Shown here in pieces: positions 15,515 to 23,368 of a stretch of 32,084 bases of DNA. Below the pieces are notes generated by a model. The model made no database searches. It saw only the letters and a list, made by a program, of their open reading frames with translations, and was not told the origin of the DNA. Origin of the DNA: JAFGKM01 sp964413825 (lineage in GTDB: Bacteria; Ratteibacteria; UBA8468; B48-G9; JAFGKM01); contig CAYPTS010000015.1 of NCBI GenBank assembly GCA_964413825.1, positions 1-32,084 on the forward strand, given 5' to 3'. Position numbers and translations under genes: made by a program. Numbering within the stretch: the stretch's first letter is position 1; each line of letters starts with the position of its first letter.

Positions 15515-17014
15515 TTACTGCGGACTCTTCAGTGAAAATATAAATTTAAAAAGCACGAAAACCGATATGAACTCGAGACGCCCCATCCACATTTGCAAAA
15601 TATAGATAACCTTGAGTCCGCTCGGCATGCCCGGAGACGTAATGCCCATGGAAAGCCCCACGTTGGCCGTTGCGGAAACAGACTCAAAAAGTGCGGGCAA
15701 AAAAGGATATCCGTAAAAAACGCCTATAACGCCTCCGGCAATATAAACGGCTATGTAAAGAATTATTATTATCGCCGCCATCATTATGTGGTTGTCTTCA
15801 ACGATTATATCTCTGATATGGTGAAACCTTTCGACAATGACTGAAGATTCGGGTGAAGTAAGAATCCTGATTTCCTTTTTTATTCCTTTTATAAGTAGTC
15901 CCATCCGGAGAATCTTGATACCGCCCGCGGTCGAAGACGAACATCCGCCAAGTCCCATCGCCATTATTATTCCCAGTATAGCAAGCGACGACCAGTAGGT
16001 TAAAAAATGATACGGAGTCACACTGGAATAGCCTACCCCCGTATGAGCGGAAATTAACTGGTAAAACGTCTTGCGGAAAAACGAGATAAAATCCGGAAAA
16101 GGAAATTGAGTTAAAAACCCGACGCAAACGAGGGTAAACAGTACGAGTATGCTCGTCATGTAAACCTTAAGTTCAAAATTCCTTGCAAGTTCCTTCGGCC
16201 TGCCTGTCCACACGGCATAATGAACGCCAAAATTAAGAGCGCCCAGCAGGAAAAAGACGCCTGTGGCAATCTCAACTATGGGACTGTGATAATAAAGTAT
16301 GTTTTGCGACTGAACGGCAAACCCCGCAGTATCCCATCCGGACATGAAGAGGCAAACGGCGTGAAATAGCGCTCTTCCCGGGGCAATATCGCGCAAAAGA
16401 TTAATAAAAAACAATACAAATGTCCCTATAAAAAGGTACGTTAAACTTACAAACCAAATAAAACGTGCGGTCTGGATAATGTTCGGCATGATTTTTTCTT
16501 CACGCGCTTCTCCGACATAAACCTTGAAAGCGCTCCCGCCTTTTACAAACAGCGTAAGTGCAACAAGAATTATGCCCTGCCCGCCTATAAAGCACATGAA
16601 GTGTCTCCAGAAATTATATGAATACGCCATATGTTCAAGGTCGTTGACAAGAACAAGTCCTGTTGTGGCAAAGGCGCTCATTGACTCGAAAGAGGCGTCA
16701 AGAAAACTAACGTAATGGCCTGAAAGAAACAAAGGAATTGCTCCGAGAAACATTGCGGCAATCCATGAAAAAGCCACAAGACTCATTCCCTGCCGCCAGT
16801 TCATGTCGGATTCTTCAGGGAAGGTCATAAGCAGAAGATTCCCGATGGATATGCACAGGAGCGACGATATGATAAAGTCGATTGAAGGAGCCCACTCGCG
16901 GCTTAATATGCCGACCGCAAGGGGCGCCAGCATGAGTGCCCCGAGGCCGCATATCAACTTTCCCATGTAATGCAGGATAGAACCCACGTCTTCGCGGGAA
17001 AAGTGAGGTATCAT
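15515..17014 (-). CDS. trkH: K+ uptake channel-like protein TrkH
   Basis: The pore-forming subunit of the Trk/Ktr K+ uptake system, 499 residues. Four pore loops are visible, each with the glycine of the selectivity filter: SAFATTGLV, MSGWDTAGFAV, ISAHTGVGYSSV and SVSATANVGLSMG. GLGGCSSSTAGGIKILR, before the third-to-fourth repeat linker, is typical of TrkH. About 10-12 hydrophobic helices are present. It is regulated by the TrkA proteins encoded just upstream. The start overlaps the 48-residue peptide gene as ATGA. Confidence 0.93.
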   Translation of the reverse strand: MIPHFSREDVGSILHYMGKLICGLGALMLAPLAVGILSREWAPSIDFIISSLLCISIGNLLLMTFPEESDMNWRQGMSLVAFSWIAAMFLGAIPLFLSGHYVSFLDASFESMSAFATTGLVLVNDLEHMAYSYNFWRHFMCFIGGQGIILVALTLFVKGGSAFKVYVGEAREEKIMPNIIQTARFIWFVSLTYLFIGTFVLFFINLLRDIAPGRALFHAVCLFMSGWDTAGFAVQSQNILYYHSPIVEIATGVFFLLGALNFGVHYAVWTGRPKELARNFELKVYMTSILVLFTLVCVGFLTQFPFPDFISFFRKTFYQLISAHTGVGYSSVTPYHFLTYWSSLAILGIIMAMGLGGCSSSTAGGIKILRMGLLIKGIKKEIRILTSPESSVIVERFHHIRDIIVEDNHIMMAAIIIILYIAVYIAGGVIGVFYGYPFLPALFESVSATANVGLSMGITSPGMPSGLKVIYILQMWMGRLEFISVFVLFKFIFSLKSPQ

Positions 17015-17157
17015 TTTTTTACAAGAACAGTAAGGTACAGAAGGAAGCAGATTATTGCGGCGGCCGAAAAGGTGATGAAAGGATATATCAGCTCAATCGT
17101 TACGCCGACAATCCACTTATAGGCAATTTTCAGATATTTAACCAGTTTTTCAATCAT
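17011..17157 (-). CDS. 48-residue single-helix membrane peptide between trkA and trkH
   Basis: A short gene not listed by length-limited gene finding. It starts MIEKLVKYLKIAYKWIVG and ends LLYLTVLVKK. A basic amphipathic N-terminus (residues 1-15) is followed by one long hydrophobic helix (~16-46) and a KK tail. The ATG overlaps the stop of the second trkA by eight bases, and its TGA overlaps the trkH ATG by four, so it is tightly coupled at both ends. There are no in-frame stops over 48 codons, and it fills the whole gap between two genes that otherwise touch their neighbours. By position it could be an accessory subunit of the K+ channel, much as small peptides join other ion pumps. No homolog is recognised. 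Confidence 0.72.
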   Translation of the reverse strand: MIEKLVKYLKIAYKWIVGVTIELIYPFITFSAAAIICFLLYLTVLVKK

Positions 17158-17821
17158 TTTCGGCAACCTCGCCTATTAGAGACTTGAACAAAAGAGATTC
17201 GTTTTCCACCTTTGTTATGGCAATAACTTCGTCTTTTTCCTTTAAAACGGAATTATGCCGCGGTATCATTATCTCCCCGTTTCTTATCACGGCTGCGAGA
17301 ACGGCATCCTCCGGAAGTTTAATTTCTCCGACCGGCATATTCAGCGCCGGAGACGTCTCAGGCAGGTCGACCCTTACTATGGAAAGATTTCCGCGCTTGA
17401 ACGTAAAAAGGTTTATGAAATCCTCCCAACTGACCTCGTCCTCGATAACCTTTGCTATTATGGCGGTACTGCCTATGGCTACGTCCACGCCCAACTGGTA
17501 GAATATTTTTTCGTTTTTGGGGTCGTTTACCTTTGCAACCGTCCTTTTCACGTGAAAAATGTCCTTTGCAATCTGGCAGATAACAAGGTTGTCAACGTCG
17601 CTTCCGGTAACGGCGGCAACCACATCGGCTTTTGTTATGCCGGCTTTTTTCAGTATGCCGGTGTCGCATCCGTCGCCGTGCATGATGAGAACGTTGATTT
17701 TTCCGGCGAGTTTTTTTCCGGTCACCGGGTCTTTTTCAATCAACACGACGTAATTACTTGCGCTGAGACGCTCCGCAAGGTTGTATCCCACGTTACCGGC
17801 GCCAACTATTATAATGTTCAT
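17150..17821 (-). CDS. trkA: TrkA family K+ uptake regulator, second copy
   Basis: A peripheral NAD(H)-binding regulator of TrkH, 223 residues. A Rossmann motif, GAGNVGYNLAERL, is at residues 7-19 with the acidic ligand in IEKDP (~33-37). A TrkA-C domain spans ~135-220, containing VGEIKLPEDAVLAAVIRNGEIMIP. It has one RCK unit, half the size of E. coli TrkA. It lies 93 bases downstream of the other half-size copy and differs strongly in sequence from it. GAGGGG eight bases before the ATG is the ribosome binding site and belongs to a hairpin repeat. Confidence 0.9.
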   Translation of the reverse strand: MNIIIVGAGNVGYNLAERLSASNYVVLIEKDPVTGKKLAGKINVLIMHGDGCDTGILKKAGITKADVVAAVTGSDVDNLVICQIAKDIFHVKRTVAKVNDPKNEKIFYQLGVDVAIGSTAIIAKVIEDEVSWEDFINLFTFKRGNLSIVRVDLPETSPALNMPVGEIKLPEDAVLAAVIRNGEIMIPRHNSVLKEKDEVIAITKVENESLLFKSLIGEVAEND

Positions 17822-17827
17822 TTCTAT

Positions 17828-17898
17828 TTCCCCTCACCTTATCCTCTTCCCACTTTCTCTTCTCCCCAAGGGGAGAAGCTCAGGATGAGGAGGAAAGG
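17828..17898 (-). repeat. G-rich hairpin repeat, copy 3 (before second trkA)
   Basis: Arms CTTCTCCCC (17859-17867) and GGGGAGAAG (17870-17878) form a near-perfect hairpin. On the minus strand it is preceded by CCTCATCCTGAG and followed by GATAAGGTGAGGGGAAATAG, whose GAGGGG is the Shine-Dalgarno sequence of the next gene. CCTCATCC and GGATAAGG can extend the stem. Confidence 0.85.
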
Positions 17899-17914
17899 AA
17901 GCGAAAAGGAATAT

Positions 17915-18559
17915 TCATTGCAGTTTTAACAGTTTTTTAATCCTTTTCAAACTTGCCAGATTCACAATCCCGAGTATAACGTCCCCCTCTTCAAAAGCCG
18001 TTTTATCATCCGGGATGAAAGGATTGTTATCCCTGACTACGGAAATCACCTGAAACTCTCCGGGAACGTTCAAATCCTTGACGGTTTTTCCCTTGTAGCC
18101 GGCTGTGTCTTTAATCTCGAGTATGCTCACCTTGTTGCTCTCGAATATGTATGTTGTAAAATTCCTTTCAATTATCTTTTCTCTTAGAAGCGTTGCAAAA
18201 ATTGCGGTGCTGTTGACAGGGTCTATCCCGAGATTCCTGTATATATCCGACTTACCGACGTCGGAAACGCGCGCCACCACCTTGGAAACGTTAAAAACTT
18301 TTTTCGCTATCTGCGCGATAACAATGTTGGTATTGTCATTGCTTGTGGTTACCGCCAGGGCATCCGCCCTTTCTATGCCCGCTTCCTTCAAAACGTCAGG
18401 GTCAAGCCCGTCGCCGGTCATGTACAGACCGTTGAAATTATCCCCGAGTCTTGCGGATGAGTCCTGTTCCCTGTCTATCACCACAATGTTGTTTTCATCC
18501 TGCAGGAGATTTGCCAGATAAGACCCGATTCTCCCGCATCCCACTATTATTATATACAT
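17915..18559 (-). CDS. trkA: TrkA family K+ uptake regulator, first copy
   Basis: Half-size RCK regulator of the Trk system, 214 residues. The nucleotide loop is GCGRIGSYLANLL (residues 7-19) followed by VVIDRE with the NAD-binding aspartate. The TrkA-C domain at ~130-210 includes VKDLNVPGEFQVISVVRDN. With the second copy it would make the equivalent of one full TrkA, or a hetero-ring of two different subunits. It heads the K+ unit. Its -10 box, TATAAT, ends six bases before the ATG with no Shine-Dalgarno site, so a leaderless mRNA is expected. Confidence 0.9.
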   Translation of the reverse strand: MYIIIVGCGRIGSYLANLLQDENNIVVIDREQDSSARLGDNFNGLYMTGDGLDPDVLKEAGIERADALAVTTSNDNTNIVIAQIAKKVFNVSKVVARVSDVGKSDIYRNLGIDPVNSTAIFATLLREKIIERNFTTYIFESNKVSILEIKDTAGYKGKTVKDLNVPGEFQVISVVRDNNPFIPDDKTAFEEGDVILGIVNLASLKRIKKLLKLQ

Positions 18560-18565
18560 TTGATT

Positions 18566-18571
18566 ATTATA
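18566..18571 (-). promoter_or_regulatory. Leaderless -10 element of the trkA-trkH unit
   Basis: A perfect TATAAT on the minus strand ends exactly six bases before the trkA ATG at 18559. No convincing -35 hexamer lies 16-18 bases upstream; that stretch overlaps the 3' end of apgM. The gap between apgM and trkA is only 32 bases, so read-through from the amino-acid unit is also possible. Confidence 0.6.
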
Positions 18572-18591
18572 CCTTTTTACACGTCAGATTT

Positions 18592-19797
18592 CTATTTTTG
18601 CAAAAACTTATTTATAAACGTACAGTCTTCAATCAGCCCGTATCCTCCGGAGCGGCAGGAATCCTCGTCAAACCTCCCGACCGAATCGGGCATGACAGCC
18701 GGATTGCATATCAAGAAAGGCACAGGTTCCGAGGAATGCGACCTTGTTGCGACCGGAGTGTAATGGTCGGGCAAAATCGCTACCGCAGTATTCGTGGCGT
18801 CAATCCCGTCCAGTATGTTTTTTACCAGCCGCCTGTCGAAATCCTCTATGCACTTAACCTTCAATCGTACGTCCCCCTCATGCCCCGCCTCATCGGCTGC
18901 TTCCACGTGAACGTAGACAAGGTCATGGTTTTTAAGCGCCCTTATGCAGGCATCCGCCTTGCCTTCATAGTTGGTGTCGTACAGCCCTGTTGCGCCTTCA
19001 ACGTTAATCACGTCAAATCCGCTGTACACCCCGAGTCCCTTTACAAGGTCGACTGCGGAAATAACCGCTCCCTTTATGCCGAACCGCTCATGGAAGGTCT
19101 TCATGGCGGGCTTTTTCCCGGGCGACCACGGCCAGAGCATATTTGCCCTGTCCCTGCCCTGCCTTTCCCGCAGGAGATTGACCGGATGGTTCTCCAGCAC
19201 CCTCGTTGACTTCAAAATGATTTCATTCAACAGCGATGCAGTTTTCTCCGCCTGTGCATTCCCTGCCGCAACAAGGAGTTCCCTGTAAGGCCTGCCGGCA
19301 TAGTCATGCGGCGGAAAGCACTTAACATCGGCCGAATGCCCGCCCTTCAGAATAAGAAGATGCCTGTAACTCACTCCTGAATGGAAAACCACATCGCGGC
19401 TGCCTAATTTGTCGTTTGCCTCTTCTATCAGGAGCGCTGCCTCTTCGGATGAAATGTGCCCCGCCGAATGATTTTTTATTTTCCCGTCGTGCGATACGCA
19501 GATTGTATTGCACCTGAAAGCCACGTCCGCATCGTTTAAAAAAACATTCATTGCCGCCGCTTCCAAAACTCCCCTGCCGTGAAAATGAACAAGGGGGTCG
19601 TAACCGAGAATGGAAAGGTTGGCTACGGCCGACCCGGTGGAAAAATTTACCGGCACCGTGCGAAACAAACCGCACACAGACTTTTTTGCAAGCGCATCTA
19701 TGCTATCTTTTACCGCGGCCTGCAGGGGAGTTTTTCCGCCGAGTTCGCCTGCCGGGTAGTCCGCGGCGCCGTCCATTATAAGAATAACGTATTTCAT
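18592..19797 (-). CDS. apgM: ApgM-type phosphoglycerate mutase family protein; candidate homoserine kinase
   Basis: A 401-residue alkaline-phosphatase-fold enzyme of the archaeal-type, cofactor-independent phosphoglycerate mutase family. Metal and catalytic motifs are visible: MDG at 8-10, Ser56 in TGSAVANLSILGYDP, GATGLYDTNYEGKADA, HVEAADEAGHEGD and LPDHYTP. The gene overlaps thrC by four bases and follows hom-thrC. Family members in hom-thrC clusters lacking thrB have been proposed to replace homoserine kinase (comparative-genomic proposal, from memory). No GHMK-type ThrB is in the window. The family is certain; the choice between glycolytic mutase and homoserine kinase rests on context. 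Confidence 0.85.
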   Translation of the reverse strand: MKYVILIMDGAADYPAGELGGKTPLQAAVKDSIDALAKKSVCGLFRTVPVNFSTGSAVANLSILGYDPLVHFHGRGVLEAAAMNVFLNDADVAFRCNTICVSHDGKIKNHSAGHISSEEAALLIEEANDKLGSRDVVFHSGVSYRHLLILKGGHSADVKCFPPHDYAGRPYRELLVAAGNAQAEKTASLLNEIILKSTRVLENHPVNLLRERQGRDRANMLWPWSPGKKPAMKTFHERFGIKGAVISAVDLVKGLGVYSGFDVINVEGATGLYDTNYEGKADACIRALKNHDLVYVHVEAADEAGHEGDVRLKVKCIEDFDRRLVKNILDGIDATNTAVAILPDHYTPVATRSHSSEPVPFLICNPAVMPDSVGRFDEDSCRSGGYGLIEDCTFINKFLQK

Positions 19798-21155
19798 AGT
19801 TTTTTCAGGAATGTTTTAAACTCGCCGTAATCATTTTCCTGCTCCGTGAAATATTCCTTCAGGACATCCAGCCCCGCAAGTGAATCCGGCATATCCGGCT
19901 CAATATTCAACAGAGACGTTATTTTCTCCGGGAACTTCGCGGGGTCGGCGGTTTCAAGCGATATCACAGTTGAGCCGCCGGCATGACGCTCGGCCGCATT
20001 GATGCCCACCGCTCCATGCGGTTCAAGCAATATGCCGCAGTTACCGTAATACCGCACTATGGTTTCATCCACGTCCTTTTCCGTTACGGAATACGCTGTA
20101 AAATCTCTTCTGAAGGCATCCATGTCAGGATTCGCCTTCATGACGCCTTTTTTTATGACACTGCCGCTTTCGTCCCTTTCGTCCGCCAGCCATCCGCCGT
20201 ACAGGTCGAACAGACGCGCAAGATTGCTCGGATGCCCGACGTTCATGGCGTTTGAACTGCATTCTCTCGAAGGTACGACCGGTTTATACATGCCTGTTTT
20301 CAGAAACTCCGGAAATTCATCGTTTTCATTGACCGCAACAATGAATCTTTCGACCGGCAGACCCATTTTTTTGGCAAAAACGCCGCCCATCAGGTTGCCG
20401 AAATTACCCGAAGGCACAGAAAAAACAACCTTGCCGGCGCTGATTCTCGAGAATGAATAAAAATAATATACTATCTGCGGAAGGAGCCTGCCAAAATTTA
20501 TGGAGTTGGCGGAGGTGAGTCCGAAAGAAGCGAGCTCAGAGTCGTTAAACGCCCTTTTGACAATCGCCTGGCAGTCGTCAAATTTCCCGTTTATCGCAAT
20601 GGGAAACACGTTGCCTTTGAGCGTGGTCATCTGCCTCCTCTGCCTTTCCGTAACCTCATTCTTCGGGAACAGCACCACCACTCTTATATTTTCTATTTGA
20701 TAAAAAGCGTTTGCGATGGCGCCTCCTGTATCGCCGGAGGTCGCAACCAAAACGGTCAGTTGTCTGCCTTCCTGCGCCGCAAAATAATGCATCAGTCTTG
20801 CCATCATTCTTGCCGCAAAATCCTTAAACGACGCGGTCGGCCCCTTAGTCAGCCACAAAAGATAAAGTCTTTCCCCGACCTTCTGCACCGGCACCTCAAA
20901 ATCATAAGATTCCTTACACATTCTTTCAAGACGGAACGGCTCAATATCTCCGAGCAGAAACCTGCCGATGACCGCTTGCGCAATCTGCGGGTATTCCATT
21001 CCCCTGAAAGAATTGATTTCCCCAGGAGTCAATACGGGAATTTCCGCCGGCATATACAGTCCGTAATCCGGCGCCTGTCCCCTTAAAAGCGCCTCCTTAA
21101 AGTCTACCTCCGGCGCCTGCCTGCCGGTACTCCTGTACAGTATTTTCCGGTTCAT
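19794..21155 (-). CDS. thrC: Threonine synthase
   Basis: A PLP enzyme that converts O-phosphohomoserine to threonine. The 453-residue protein has an N-terminal segment with GQAPDYGLYMP, the PLP lysine in GPTASFKDFAARMM, TSGDTGGA, and FSVPSGNFGNLMGG, which binds the cofactor phosphate. This is the longer type related to E. coli and yeast ThrC. AAAGGA seven bases before the ATG supports the start. It follows hom by 88 bases and overlaps apgM by four. Confidence 0.96.
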   Translation of the reverse strand: MNRKILYRSTGRQAPEVDFKEALLRGQAPDYGLYMPAEIPVLTPGEINSFRGMEYPQIAQAVIGRFLLGDIEPFRLERMCKESYDFEVPVQKVGERLYLLWLTKGPTASFKDFAARMMARLMHYFAAQEGRQLTVLVATSGDTGGAIANAFYQIENIRVVVLFPKNEVTERQRRQMTTLKGNVFPIAINGKFDDCQAIVKRAFNDSELASFGLTSANSINFGRLLPQIVYYFYSFSRISAGKVVFSVPSGNFGNLMGGVFAKKMGLPVERFIVAVNENDEFPEFLKTGMYKPVVPSRECSSNAMNVGHPSNLARLFDLYGGWLADERDESGSVIKKGVMKANPDMDAFRRDFTAYSVTEKDVDETIVRYYGNCGILLEPHGAVGINAAERHAGGSTVISLETADPAKFPEKITSLLNIEPDMPDSLAGLDVLKEYFTEQENDYGEFKTFLKKL

Positions 21156-21243
21156 TATTTATCCTTTGGCACACTAAACAATAATATCATAAACCCCCCT
21201 CACGCCGTAAAGATATTGAGAAAGTCCTTTAAGTTTACGAGGC

Positions 21244-22527
21244 TTATTCGGCAAGGCGGATGAGAACAGTGTTTTTTTTGATTACGTCAAGTTTATCTAT
21301 GAGGGCAACCGCATCGCGGACAGCCTTTTCTTTTGCGGTATGTGTCAGCATAAGAATCGGAACTGCTTTCTCCGGACTTTCTTCCTTCTGTATTACCGAC
21401 GCGATGCTTATGCCTTTTTTCCCCAGAATATCAGCAATGGTGGAAAGCACGCCAGGCTTGTCCAGCGCCGTAAACCGGAAGTAATACCTCGTACATATTT
21501 TTTCCATAGGCACGATAACCGTCTTACGGTCTTCATAGACTGCATATTCACAAGGAATGCCATAGTACAGTTTTTTTCCGATATCCGCTACGTCGGCGAT
21601 AACGGCGCTTGCCGCGGCGTTGCCTCCGGCGCCTTCGCCGTAAAGAAGCGATTTACCCGCCATGTCTCCCTCGATATAAACCGCATTGTAAACGCCTTCA
21701 ACGGACGAAAGCGGGTGCGTATCGGACAGAAGAGCCGGATGAACCCTCAGGTCAATATCCGTGCCTTTCTTGTTCGCAACGGCAATGAGTTTAATCCTGT
21801 AGCCGAACTCTTTGGTAAACGCTATGTCCATGGGGTCTATGTTTTCTATGCCTTCAACAGGTATATCCTTCCAGTAAACCGGTTTATTAAACGCAAGGGC
21901 GGAAAGTATTGAAAGTTTATGCACGGTATCAAGTCCGGTAACATCCAGAGAAGGATTTGCCTCGGCATAACCGAGTTTCTGCGCCCTTGAAAGAGCATGG
22001 GGAAAATCGGATGCATTCATGGACATCCGGGTCAAAATGTAGTTGGTTGTACCGTTAAGGATGCCCAGCATCTTTGACAGGTCGTTTCCAACGAAACTCT
22101 CCCGTATCGCTTTTATCACGGGTATTGCCCCCGCAACGCTTGCCTCAAAACCTACGTGTACGCCGCCGTCCCGTGCAAATCTAAATATCTCAATGCCTTT
22201 TTCCGAGATAAGCGCCTTGTTCGCCGTAACGACCGACTTGCCATGTTTAATGGCTCTCTTTACGGCGCGGTACGCGTAATCAACGCCGCCTACAAGTTCG
22301 ACAACTATATCAACATCTGGAGAATCCGTTATATCACTGTCTTTAGATGTAAACAGGGCGGGGAAAATTCCAGCTTTCTTCCTGTCATTGTCAAAAACCT
22401 TGACCACAGAAAACTCGATGCCTGTCCTGTCCTTTAACAGGCGTTTTTTCTTCAGAAGAGCCTTCACAAGGCAACTTCCGACGGTTCCACAGCCCATGAC
22501 ACCTATTTTTATTACTTTCTTGTTCAC
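21244..22527 (-). CDS. hom: Homoserine dehydrogenase with ACT domain
   Basis: Reduces aspartate semialdehyde to homoserine. The 427-residue protein has the Rossmann motif GVMGCGTVGSCL, the substrate signature around KKLGYAEANPSLDVTGLDTVHK (split here as KLGYAEANPS and DVTGLDTVHK), and a C-terminal ACT domain (RFTALDKPGVLSTIADIL), the usual site of threonine feedback inhibition. I choose the GTG at 22527: homology starts there (NKKVIKIGVMG) and AGAGAG precedes it by seven bases. The in-frame ATG at 22599 would add 24 residues encoded by a repeat. No aspartokinase gene is nearby. Confidence 0.94.
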   Translation of the reverse strand: MNKKVIKIGVMGCGTVGSCLVKALLKKKRLLKDRTGIEFSVVKVFDNDRKKAGIFPALFTSKDSDITDSPDVDIVVELVGGVDYAYRAVKRAIKHGKSVVTANKALISEKGIEIFRFARDGGVHVGFEASVAGAIPVIKAIRESFVGNDLSKMLGILNGTTNYILTRMSMNASDFPHALSRAQKLGYAEANPSLDVTGLDTVHKLSILSALAFNKPVYWKDIPVEGIENIDPMDIAFTKEFGYRIKLIAVANKKGTDIDLRVHPALLSDTHPLSSVEGVYNAVYIEGDMAGKSLLYGEGAGGNAAASAVIADVADIGKKLYYGIPCEYAVYEDRKTVIVPMEKICTRYYFRFTALDKPGVLSTIADILGKKGISIASVIQKEESPEKAVPILMLTHTAKEKAVRDAVALIDKLDVIKKNTVLIRLAE

Positions 22528-22554
22528 TTTAAAACTCTCTCTTGTGTTCCTCCG

Positions 22555-22600
22555 GCACCCCTGCCCTCCCCGTAAAAAAAGGGGAACGACTGGGGGCATT
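22555..22600 (-). repeat. G-rich hairpin repeat, copy 4, degenerate (before hom)
   Basis: On the minus strand, TTCCCC and GGGGA around an A/T-rich loop (arms 22567-22571 and 22581-22585) are preceded by CCCCCAGTCG and followed by GGGCAGGGGTGCCGGAGGAA. The layout, hairpin then G-rich tail then gene start, matches the other copies, but the stem is shorter. Confidence 0.6.
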
Positions 22601-22606
22601 TGGATT

Positions 22607-23368
22607 TCAGTATAATCCGGGCGGAGTTGTTTTCTCCATCAGTTCCTTCGAGGAGAAAAACAGTTCCCTCTGCAGTTCTCTTACGGCATCTTCCTGCGGC
22701 GACCTGGCAATGCCGCGTTCCTGCCGCATTTTTACCGCTTTCTCAAGGTATTCCCTGCTGATAAAATAATGGTGGGAGGCCAACTCGCCTTTCCTGCCGG
22801 TTATGGCATTTTCTTTTGCAAGGATAAGAGTGACAAGATATTCGTTTTCGTAGGTTTTATTAAGGATTTCTACCCGCAGGGACTTCAGTTCATCCCAATC
22901 CGGTATCTTTAACACCTCGCTTCTTACATAAAGGTGTTTGTAAATATCCTCGTTTATCTTTTTCAGTTCGTTAAGTTTGTCGGTATATTCCGCTACATCC
23001 ATCAAGCGCAGGTATTTATATATCTCGCCGGTGGGAAAGTCGTATTCCGCGGCAAGGGCAAGCGCCTTGCGGGCGGCCTCGCGCGCCTTTGGAAAGTCCC
23101 CTGCGTAATAATGCTTCTTCATCTCTTCGACAAGAGCGTCAAATTCCCGGCGCTTCTGTTCGAGGAGTTTTCTCAGCCGTTCTTTCTCTTCTTCTTCCCG
23201 CCTTCTCTGTTCTTCCAGTGCAATAAGCCTTCTCTGTTCCTCCATGTACCGGCGGTAAAAATTTATTCCTGCTCCCAGCGCACCCAGGAAAACAAGCAAA
23301 AGCACTATTTTTACCAGTTTCCTTTTTTTCCCGCCAGCGGCTTTTTTAGCCTTTTTATTTCTGCCCAT
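22607..23368 (-). CDS. Membrane-anchored coiled-coil protein with TPR-like segment, unknown function
   Basis: A 253-residue protein. A lysine-rich N-terminus (1-18) precedes one membrane helix (~19-37), giving an N-in/C-out anchor. Residues ~40-85 are a highly charged Arg/Glu coiled coil. The following segment (~78-125, HYYAGDFPKAREAARKALALA) looks like a tetratricopeptide repeat, and the rest is helical. It resembles no enzyme of amino-acid synthesis. It sits between trpA and hom and overlaps the end of trpA by 58 bases, with GGAAG four bases before the chosen ATG. A shorter start at a later GTG cannot be excluded. The overlap suggests cotranscription, not necessarily a shared function. Confidence 0.75.
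   Translation of the reverse strand: MGRNKKAKKAAGGKKRKLVKIVLLLVFLGALGAGINFYRRYMEEQRRLIALEEQRRREEEEKERLRKLLEQKRREFDALVEEMKKHYYAGDFPKAREAARKALALAAEYDFPTGEIYKYLRLMDVAEYTDKLNELKKINEDIYKHLYVRSEVLKIPDWDELKSLRVEILNKTYENEYLVTLILAKENAITGRKGELASHHYFISREYLEKAVKMRQERGIARSPQEDAVRELQRELFFSSKELMEKTTPPGLY

Noticed and set aside
22528..22599. Longer N-terminus for homoserine dehydrogenase
   Set aside because: The extra 24 residues come from repeat copy 4; the Rossmann domain starts right after the GTG at 22527.
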